From positions 8,392,501 through 8,456,500 of the forward strand of contig JAXDDX010000005.1 in NCBI GenBank assembly GCA_034670405.1: a stretch of 64,000 bases of DNA. The letters are read 5' to 3'. The position numbers were made by a program, and so were the translations under genes. The notes below the pieces were generated by a model. It was not told where the DNA came from, made no database searches, and was given only the letters and a program-made list of their open reading frames with translations. Source of the DNA: Hoplostethus atlanticus (Eukaryota; Chordata; Actinopteri; Trachichthyiformes; Trachichthyidae). This document shows, piece by piece, positions 48,938 to 64,000 of the stretch (position 1 is the first letter of the stretch; the number at the start of each line of letters is the position of its first letter).

Positions 48938-50348
48938 GTGAGTTGAGTTGTGTGGAGGAGAGAGAAGGAGTTGCGCATGTATGTTTACAGAAGAGCACCG
49001 GATTGTTACATAACTTGTTTTTGTGTAAGAGGATGTGTGTTTGTGTGTGTGTGTGTGTGTGTGTTTGGGAGGGTGTTGACAAGGCTTTAACAGAAGGATG
49101 TTGGTGTTTTTGTGTGTTGATTTGACAGGCTGAATTCACGATGGTTTTTAGTTCATGGTTGGGCTGGAGAAAGGCTGTGTGCTGCACTGTCTCCCCAGGA
49201 AATAATTCTTGGTGCAACAGTAAACCTCTGAAAGACTCAGTTTTTGTAGAGAGGGGCTGAAAGCCAGAAATCTCAGCAGCCGGTAAATTAATCATGGAAG
49301 CATTGGTATTGATCAACAACCCTATCAATCCCTGCAGACATATTATGGCTATTTTGCACTAGACAGGAAAAATCTTACTTATTGCACATTTAAAGATCTG
49401 CATCAGCAGTTGATGCATGCTATAGGAGGTCTTGTGGGCATGAAGGCAATTTTAGTTAACAAGGGAAAGTGCCAGTTTGATTGAATCATGTCGGCGCACT
49501 GTAATGCATGTTTACATAGATGACATGCTGACTGGCATGTAAATGTACCTTTAATGAAGCTTTTCCTCACGATACATCTGAAATATGCTTCTTGATTGTA
49601 ATCGCATTCAATCAAGTTCACAAAGGGAGTGCAAGATTCCCCTATTGAATAAATCAAATTAAGGTGTGCATGAATTATGAATCTTCAGTATAACACTTTT
49701 GTTTTCAAAGAAACCTTCAGTTTGGTTGATGGCTTTCTATCTGCAGTAGCTTGATGTAGGAGTCATTCCCCCCCTGAAACAAGGAAGCATGGAATGGGTT
49801 TGACCCCCAACCTTGAGGCTGAGGTTATCCATCCACTCTGCCGTGTGTGAATGGGATCATCTGCCAAGTTTATGTGATTCTGCCGGGCAATAATTATAAT
49901 TGGCTGAAAGAGGCTCTAATCAATCACTGCGCTATGAGCTTTGTTGTCCCTGAGAGAGTCGGAGTCAGTCGGAGAGAGTCAAAGGGGGAGAGACTGTGAG
50001 TTTGGTGATGACTGCTAAGTGTTGCATGTTGACACAGCTAGGGAGACAGGGGTGACAGGAAGCTGATATGGGATGTGACACTGATGTGTTTTGACAGACC
50101 GTCAGGTACCACTTTTCTCTTAGTTATGCAAACTCCAAAATGAACTCTCTGGAATCGAGCTGGAACGTCGGGCTCCGGAAGTAAATTTTCCATTTATTTT
50201 TCCCATAGTGAATTTGAATATTAGCCATAATGTTTTAACAGTATACGGTGGACTTATAATCTGAGATATCAAATTGTGAAACGACTAGTATGTTCCTGTA
50301 GAAGCCATTAATCAATCTGATTTCTACGTCATTCTGAATTCCTTAAGA

Positions 50349-50537
50349 AATACTACAATACCCAGAAGGTTTAGTGAGTCCCCACCATTCAGAGAGATCA
50401 CATTATAATAAAAAAAACACTAGAAACACTAATAAATACAAGAAATCACAAAATTCTTAGAGCTTTGGAAAATGAGGGAAAGAGAATCGATGACATCACT
50501 CACAATGCTGTATGGGACGTGTAGTTCATTCCCTCTT
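50349..50537. repeat. Possible short inverted-repeat mobile element
   Basis: actacaatacccagaa (50352-50367) and, opposed to it, tgggacgtgtagtt (50513-50526) are loosely complementary and match wording seen in fish interspersed repeats; gggacgtgtagt recurs at 30758-30769. The boundaries are not defined. Confidence 0.3.
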
Positions 50538-53500
50538 TAAAAAGTACACAGCCTTGAAATTGTCTCAAAATTGGGATCCATTCCGTATCTGTTTGGTTCA
50601 GTTCAAAGCTTAAAACTTTTTATATTGGGATTTTCTGAATTGTCTGTCCATGGGGAAGATGAATGGGGAATATAATTCTGGAACCAGGGCCACTGAAAAA
50701 GGGGTTTGGCACATTTCAGCTGATGGCGATATCTTTCACCTTGAATGACTCAGAGCCCGACAGTAGAAGTGAAGTTTTTAGTGCTGCATCATCTTTGTCC
50801 TGCAAAAACTCTGCTTTTCAAGATTTGATTTTCAATGGTTAAGTTTTTTCATACTTTTTTCTTGGCCCCATCTGTCATAAAATATAGGGACAATGTAAGC
50901 TAGGAAATACAGCAAAAAACACACATGGCATATAGTAAATGGAGAAAGGTTTCTGCAGGAAACAAGCAAGATACAGAAACAAAATTAGAAAATAAACAAC
51001 AACAATTTTAACAATTTAACAAAGAATAGGTATTTATATATTAATATATTAGGTATAATGGGTATATTGCATAGGTTCAGAGCATTAATCAATCAAATGT
51101 TGTATATACCTCCATCTACTGCATAACTGATCTTTTATTCATCACCTGTCAAAGGGAAGGAAAGGTTAAAGAGACTCAAACTGTGTTTGTTTATTCAGCT
51201 GAAAGAGGTTGGACAAGCAAAGCCTTTATTTGTGGGGATTTTCTTTGTGTGTGTGGTGTGGGTTCATCGTGGATCACTTGAATGCTTCAAAACACCTAGA
51301 TGATGTTATTGTATGTTGCCAAATGTCAGATGCTGTCAGATAGAGTTCTAGTTTTAAGCCCTACAAGCCAGACGGGGCTCACTGAGTTTGGGTGCAATGG
51401 GGAATTTTAGAGCGATTACTTTGGCTGGCCGGTTAAATAAATAGGCAAGCAAACAAACAAAAATAATAGTGAGCAGCTCTCTCTTGCACATAAAATTCAT
51501 TGCTCTCTCCCTCTTTATGAGTGTCTCTGACTGTGTACAAGGCCATTGTACAGCTAAACTTTCAACCATCCTAACATATTGCACCAGCTGCAGGCAGAGA
51601 CGAGCAAGCTGTCAATTTACCCTTGAGTTTTAGAGCTGTTTAACAATGATTGACAGCCAGGGAACCTCTAAGTCAGCCAGACTTCACATCTACTCGCGGA
51701 GAGAATAGACCTGAAGACATAACCAAACCGATCAGGATTTCAGATCCGCATTGCACATTCCTGTAGATTGTTACGCACTGGGGTGACAGACTCATTATGC
51801 TTTTATAATGACGAGACTAGAAATTGCTGCTCGATGATTCAATGAAGACAAATCCCCAAAAAAAAGGAGAATTGAGAAACCTTAATTCCTAACAAAATAA
51901 CTTCCATGCTCGAAAATATATGAATAGCAGTCATAGCAAAATAATTCATATTTTAGTAAAGTAATTCCTACCATAATTCATAATGAGTCCAACACTAAAA
52001 ACAGGCGTAAGCCAGATGTAATTGTTGAAACAAATGGATATTTCATCGATCCTGGCAGATCTAATTGTTGTTAATCATGACTGTAGTTATGTTTAGTCCA
52101 TCTTCAGCGATGCGTCGCCTGTCCTCCCTTTACTTTGCTAGCTTCCGTTGCTTTATGGAGAAAAATAGACAATAGTTTGTCTCAATCAGGCTTTTAGCAT
52201 CCCATGCAAACAATACATGAGAAATTTGGGAAGGGTGAAGTCCTCATTTCACCCTGTTCAGATCAGGCTAGAAATTCCAAGCACAGAAGAAGTCAAATGT
52301 TAAAATTGCATAGGTCTCTGGAAACGTTCCTTAGAATTGTAGTTATGTATTTTTTACTGATTGACGTGTTGTTACTCATCCTCCTACCTACTTGTCTGTC
52401 TCCTGTCCTCAGTATCTTGCATATATAAAGCCCCAGGAATCCTGGCCTTTTTATTGTATTGTACAGGGTAACAACCTACTAGCCTGATTTTGCTCTACGC
52501 TGCCAATGAAATGTGAGAATTTGAAACATTAGTACCAAACCCCCACATATGTATTCCTCGACTCAGTCTTTTTCACCACACACCCCTACTGTGCGTCTAT
52601 TTTGATGTGGCTATCTGAATGTTGAACATTTTGCACTGGTATGGATAGTAGTCGTCGTTCCTCAGCCAAGCAGCTGAAAGTGGATGTAGGAATAATTCCA
52701 GCTGTTTTAATGCGTAAAATTGAATGAAGTATAGGGCGATAAACATGTTTTAGCACCTTTTTATCTTTTTGTCAATTGAAGATTGACAAAAATGAGTTAA
52801 TTGATTCCGTTTTCATCGTGCTGGGTAAAGATGAAGTGAGGCTACACATCAGTCACCATGAAAATAGATAAAAAAAAATGTTTCCTCTGACAAAGGCAAT
52901 ATTGTGGAGGCCGACTAGACCAAAGAAAACAGTTCTTTGACCTTTAATATGATTGTACAAACCTGTTCACAAAGGTCAAAAACAACAAGCTGTAGATTAC
53001 ACGTCATTCATTATTTCAAATATGGACACAGAACATAAAGCCCAAGAGGCTTTGTGGATATTAGATACACCTTTCTTTTATACCATGAAATTTGATCAAA
53101 ACGTTTCTGCTGCTTTTATGACTACCTTGCTGTATTTTTTCCTTTTTCATTCTTTTCTGTTCCCTGATGTTTTTCTCCCTTTCTCTCACCCAGTGTCTTC
53201 CCAGTGATTTTACTAGTACGCTACTGCAACATGGTTGATTGTGCAGGGTGTAAACTCACTCCTGAAATTATAATACTCTTACTTCACCAAGCAAACTGAC
53301 AATATTTTGCTTGATTTCCTGAATATGAACAATCCTATTTCAACTGAGTGGGTACCCGGTTGTCCAATATTCAAGGCAGGTTGAAAGCGAGATAATGGGT
53401 GCCCAGCAGCCACATTGCCAACTTTGGTTAAATTACCATGTGAAATGGATTCAGTTCCTTCTTTCTGGGATTTATTGATCTCGGAGAATGTCCCAAAGCA

Positions 53501-55545
53501 CACCGTCTGGCCGCCTGTCACCCCAGTCGGGCTGACGGGAATGCAACATGTAATTAAAGGAATGCGATTTGATAATTGACACAGTTTTTCCACCAGGGCA
53601 TTTCATGTAAGGAGCTATTGCGTATGCAGTGACCAGCTCACTGTGCAGAAACTAATCTCAAGGCAGACAGGCAGCGATGGTGTACAAGTACATCTCCTGA
53701 ACTGTTTCCAGGGAGGGACTTGAGGTGGGATAGAGGGCAAGGCCTTTTTCCTTTTTATCACATAAAGTATTCTTAAAATCAATCCCTCTTGCCATACATT
53801 TTATGGAAAATGTGCGAAAAAAGTCTTAATCACCTGGCCATCATCCTCTGTGTCAAATTTGAACAGATCGCTCATTGTCTGGGTTATACCCACAAGCCCC
53901 CTCTCTGTGACACTAGGCAGAGGGGAACTGGACACCAGGGAATTGAACCCGCTGCCCTGGCCTCAAGGCCATGTTCTGCCATGGTCCCAGCACATAGGGA
54001 CTCGTTACCGTGGTATTTTGATGAGGTTGCCATGTCCCCTTCCAACCCCTCATCCTATCAAATTAGTAGACACATCTCACTCAGAGAACTTTCTGAAAGC
54101 ACTAATGCACATTGCAGACCTGTGTCAAAGTCTTCTGTTAGTCCTTGAGAAGTCCAAATCGATAATATACAGGATATTAAAACTTGGATGAAACTGAGGA
54201 CATAAAAACACTGCACTCATGCCAAGAAGTAATCTCCGAGAGGCCACATTGCATATCTATGAGGGAACAAATAGACAGCCAGAGCGAGTCTGCAAAGATA
54301 GAATTGCGTTGCATTATGTGAGGAATCCATTTTTCCAAATGGACTTTCTCATCTTTTGTCACTCAATATGGACTGGAGGAGATACAATAAGAGAACAGTA
54401 GACAGCACTGCTTCACCAAAAGCCACTCACTTACTTTTTTTAGGGACACTGGGCAGTCTGCTTTCCACAAATAATTTATTAGTTTTTCAGACAGTTACAT
54501 TGAGAGCCAGGGAAGTAGATAGACGTCTTGTGAAGTAGCCTTGAATCATTCTGGACAACCATGCAGCTACTGCCAAACATTTTAGCGCAAAGTGGACATA
54601 CCCGGAAAACAAAATGGTATGGAAAACTTGTCTCATTGAGTTTGTTTTCTGCTGTGAACAATATACACCTCATATGATAGCCTATCACCTTACTGCTCAC
54701 TTAGACACAACATGAAATAACATCTCCAAAGAAAACACCTCAGGTGACATCAGGTGCTGGAGTTCTTATTTTAGTACTTTGTGTTTGTTTACTATGTAGG
54801 TACATTATATGTGTAAGGTTAATACAAAGGGTAATGCACTGGAAAAAGGCCTTTGTAAAGTAAAGTGTCATTGAGCCTTTATTTATTGCTGATGACAGAT
54901 CACACTTCAGCTGCTCTGATAAAGTTTGCCTTTGCGACAGCAGTATATTCACCTCCGCTGCTCTTAAATTTGTAACATCACTCCTGTGCTGTCTGGGGCA
55001 TCCTTGCAACTTTTTGAGGGGAAGAGCTTTATTGTTGCTATCCATTTTCTGTGAGACTTAGAGCAGAAAGCTTGTGATAATTTGTAGCTTCTGCTACAGG
55101 ACACACGCAGCCACGTGCTTGTTAATAGTATAATATAAGTATAGTATAATAGAGTTACCTGAAGGCTGCTCTTTGTCATTCTGTTCATATATTTGTGCCA
55201 TTAGCATTTTATCAGCGGCTCAATGTGATGAAAAGGTCAACATGTGTGTAAAATCAATTACCTTTTAACTCCCCTGCCGTCATCTTCCCTTGCGATGGAT
55301 GATTTGGATTTTTATTATTGGCATTCAAAAATGACATGTAGTTTGTTGATCAAGTCGAGGTAAAGCACGCAGCAGCTTTTCCTTTTATGCCTTTCTTTCA
55401 TCTGGATGAAATCTAAATACCAGGGACCAGCGGGGTTATCAAAATGACAAGAAATCAAATGTCAAGTAGAGTTATTAATTTTTTCTCTCATCTGCAATGG
55501 CCGTTTAGGAAAAATCCCACATCACTCCCTCTCTCTATTTCTGTC

Positions 55546-55680
55546 CATCTCTCTCTCTCTCTCTCTCTCTCTCCAATTACATAGAATCGTACTTGCATAG
55601 AACGACAAACCTAAGTTATTCCATCGCACACACCCTAACACACACACACACACCCTAACACACACACACACTCACCTTAA
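55546..55680. repeat. (CT)n and CA-rich minisatellite
   Basis: A CT run (55549-55573) is followed by two copies of a unit built from caccctaa plus cacacaca (about 55629-55675). Confidence 0.85.
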
Positions 55681-56290
55681 CACGTATTGCTTATTTCTCC
55701 ACTCAGCCAATTTGGGCGCACCGGGCTTGACTGCGTCATGCTCTCTTTCCGCCTGTCCCCTGCGTCCGTTTAATAGTTGTAGTGGCATTGTGTGATATTG
55801 ACTGTGGTATGACAGGGCGCGGTGCGTGGATTGCAAGGCAGTAGATAAAAGCCAGAGCTGCTTAGCCAGACAAATGAGAAGGCCCCTGGCAGCTTTGAAT
55901 CTCCACGATTAGAGAGCGCCACCGATGCCGCGGCCACGCACTGGATAATACTGCAATCTAAAGCATTGACACAGACCTAGTCGATACTCACAGAGACTCA
56001 GATTCACGCAGGCAGACACAATCCAAATATCATCCAAATATCATCCAAATATTCAGACGGACAAGGAATGCCCATACATACACCCTCTCTTGTTCTCTCT
56101 CATACACACTAACACACAGTTAGACACACACACACACAAATACACTAGTAAAGGCAGAACACATGCTGTTCGGAGTCAGTCAACCATCTTCTTGCGCGTG
56201 TTTAGAATGACTGCGCTCAGATGCCATTCTTCTCTAATCCATCTCATCTCTTAAACATGTTCTCCAAATGTCATTTCTCCACAGTCTTGA

Positions 56291-57721
<1,431 letters not shown>

Positions 57722-57799
57722 TGAAAAGCTCTGGAGAGCTTAAATCCAGAGGGGTAAAATTATTACCAGGAAAGGACAACACTAACAAACTGTCTTTGA
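57722..57799 (+). CDS. csmd3: csmd3 exon 7: symmetric linker exon between CUB2 and Sushi2
   Basis: 78-nt exon between acceptor ttattactctcaaccag and donor tttga|gtaagt, phase 1 on both sides. It encodes residues 353-379: V, KSSGELKSRGVKLLPGKDNT, NKLSL and a split Met. The segment is basic and lacks cysteines, so it is a flexible linker and not part of a CUB or Sushi fold. It matches the ..KSRG.K.LP.KD...K..L linker that I recall in both CSMD1 and CSMD3. Because the exon is symmetric, leaving it out joins Gln352 through a GTG codon to NEGGIK without a frame change, so alternative splicing is possible. Confidence 0.88.
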
Positions 57800-59266
57800 G
57801 TAAGTCTTTTATTTTTCTTATGCAAATGTTTTCATTGTTTGAACTTTTTGTTGATGCAGGGCTTGTGTTCTGGGTCTTTGTTTCTTTTTTGTCTCTTTTT
57901 TTTTGCTGCATCATTTGGTGAAGGCATTAAGCTACAGTACTAGATTTTGCAGAAGTGCAGTCTTTTTTTCTTTCTGATACTTCCCCCATTGTCTCTGGAC
58001 TCTGCGTCCTGACAGAATTGTGCTCAGCTAGATCAGACCTAGTTATATACTGTCCATTGCAGCAAAATCCTCATTTCGATCTGTTGCAGCCAGCCAAAAC
58101 TCTCCCTGTCCTGTTCTGTCCTACCTAAGCAATACATCAGATTGACTTGGACTCATGCACTGTGTGATCCACACACACAGCAGTAGTCGAGGCTGAGTGA
58201 CCACTTACTTGGCAGATGATTTGTGTACACTTCAGATTGAAGTGAATGCATTCTAATAGCTTGCTGAGCTCTGTCATTAACATAAGCTATCCGGAAAGCT
58301 AATTCCTTTTAACTCCACAAAGTGCTAAACACATTATTGATAACAGGTTGTAATCTTTATTACCGTATGTGTCATAGTCTTGGCATTGCATAGAGACATG
58401 AAAAATGCAGAGGGCTATAATCTTTTCTATGAGACAATATATCAGTTAAAAGGACTATGAGTAGACGGTGCATATGCCTTGTGCATTCATGGCGTATAAT
58501 TGAACCCATAACAGTATTCTAACCCGCCACAATTAACTTCAAAGCTAATGAACTTCGTAAGTGAAAGAAGAATGATCGCCTCTAGAGCTTCTCGCGTTAA
58601 AAACCGAAGGGTCTTTGTGTGTGATGTCGTACTGCAAAGTTACGATATTACATATTTCATGAATTTCATTTCCAATGCATGCTTTATTTGATTCCCGGAA
58701 TATATTGCGAGAGGGAGATAGGCTTGTTTAATGTCTGCGCTCGCACTCGCACACACTTTTATCCGACTTCCAAGCCACTTCTCTACTTTCCCACCATAGC
58801 AAAGGCTATATATTTCAGCCTATTTGCAAAGCTTTATCTAGGATACTTAAACCATTAGTATGTATGGAGAGTCCCACTGAGCGATCATTGTAGCTCCTGT
58901 GATGTAGTTGAAGGTTACTTAATCGTCTTAGTCCCCGTTTGGCCCAGATAGATTCCTTCTATTTTGTCCAGCTCAGGTAACAGTGTTGTATTTACCCTTG
59001 CATCCACTTTGATAACCCTTAACAACAGTGTGTATTCACATGTCCAACACCAAATAACTGGCAGTGGAAAGCCAGTTAACTACTTGATTAGCTACTTGAC
59101 TCCTGGAACCAAATTTTGTTACCAGGCTTTACAATTTGGAAGTATTTTATCTACTAGTTAATGCAACTGTTCTACTACACTGGCTAGGCCTGGAAGCATT
59201 TGCTTTGGCGATGGAGGTGATTCTGTCTCTCTCACAGCATTCTCGGTCATTGTCTTTCTCACTCAG
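57800..59266 (+). other. csmd3 intron 7 (1.5 kb)
   Basis: It runs from gtaagt to tttctcactcag and contains T-rich runs near 57880-57905 and 57960-57973. No other feature is supported. Confidence 0.75.
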
Positions 59267-59354
59267 TGAATGAAGGAGGAATCAAACAGGTATCTAATTA
59301 CTGCCCGGACCCAGGGGAGCCAGAGAATGGAAAACGGACCGGCTCTGACTTCAG
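59267..59354 (+). CDS. csmd3: csmd3 exon 8: first part of Sushi domain 2
   Basis: 88-nt exon between acceptor gtctttctcactcag and donor ttcag|gtaagt (phase 1 in, phase 2 out). It encodes residues 379-408: NEGGIKQVSNYCPDPGEPEN, then GKRTGSDFS. Cys391 is the first Sushi cysteine, and CPDPG.P.NG is a classic start of a CCP module. The wording NEGGIKQ.SN.CPDPGEPENGKR agrees with CSMD3 and differs from CSMD1 (S/TQGG, GIPENGRR) as I remember them. Reading on into the intron meets TAA at once. Confidence 0.93.

Positions 59355-64000
<4,646 letters not shown>

Noticed and set aside
48573..49328. 251-codon open frame on the minus strand
   Set aside because: It is antisense to csmd3 exon 5 and runs through a GT microsatellite (Thr-His repeats). 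GC-rich coding DNA often leaves the opposite strand open. No family resemblance.
53789..54191. Two overlapping open frames of 113-119 codons
   Set aside because: No domain seen in either frame; the nearby B-box-like word is too weak to call a tRNA or SINE.

Overview
The window looks like teleost fish genomic DNA. It has spliced vertebrate exons with GT-AG borders in long AT-rich introns, very many CA/GT and CT/GA microsatellites, and fish-type transposon remnants (Tc1/mariner, PIF/Harbinger, hAT-like, L1). I see no prokaryotic gene organisation, no CRISPR array, no rRNA gene and no intact tRNA gene. The species cannot be fixed from the sequence alone.

One protein-coding gene spans the window on the + strand: the 5' part of csmd3 (CUB and Sushi multiple domains 3). 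Ten coding exons can be placed with consistent reading frame and splice phase: 1553-1730, 14923-15145, 31188-31300, 39002-39196, 48703-48937, 56410-56522, 57722-57799, 59267-59354, 61357-61481 and 61999-62120. Together they encode about 490 residues: an N-terminal segment with a Cys pair and a hydrophobic signal/anchor, CUB1, Sushi1, CUB2, a short basic linker on a symmetric 78-nt exon, Sushi2 and the first half of CUB3. The gene continues past the right edge. The CSMD3 assignment (rather than CSMD1 or CSMD2) rests on the N-terminal segment and on the closest wording of CUB1 and Sushi2. Whether this is the csmd3a or csmd3b duplicate cannot be told.

Region by region: 1-1552 is upstream/5' UTR sequence rich in simple repeats. 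1731-14922 is intron 1, with a (CA)52 tract, a dispersed 90-bp duplicate pair and a Harbinger element carrying a Myb/SANT-like fragment with a tRNA-Lys-like SINE inside it. 15146-31187 is intron 2, with hAT-like pieces, an 800-bp inverted-repeat element, an L1 copy with 15-bp target-site duplications that joins ORF1 to ORF2, and two strong hairpins. 31301-39001 is intron 3, with a 380-bp pyrimidine tract, an L2-like RT fragment and a 5'-truncated L1 with a 13-bp target-site duplication. 39197-48702 is intron 4, with a 2-kb Tc1/mariner relic and a CT/GA mirror region. Introns 5-10 are shorter and hold fewer recognisable elements.

No new multi-gene system is visible. The most interesting points are a lengthened Gly/Ser-rich CUB2 loop, the skippable linker exon together with the apparent absence of a longer linker known from human CSMD3, a decoy copy of the exon-10 acceptor that would lead straight to a stop codon, the ORF1-ORF2 L1 join, and an intronic hairpin that could be a small-RNA precursor.
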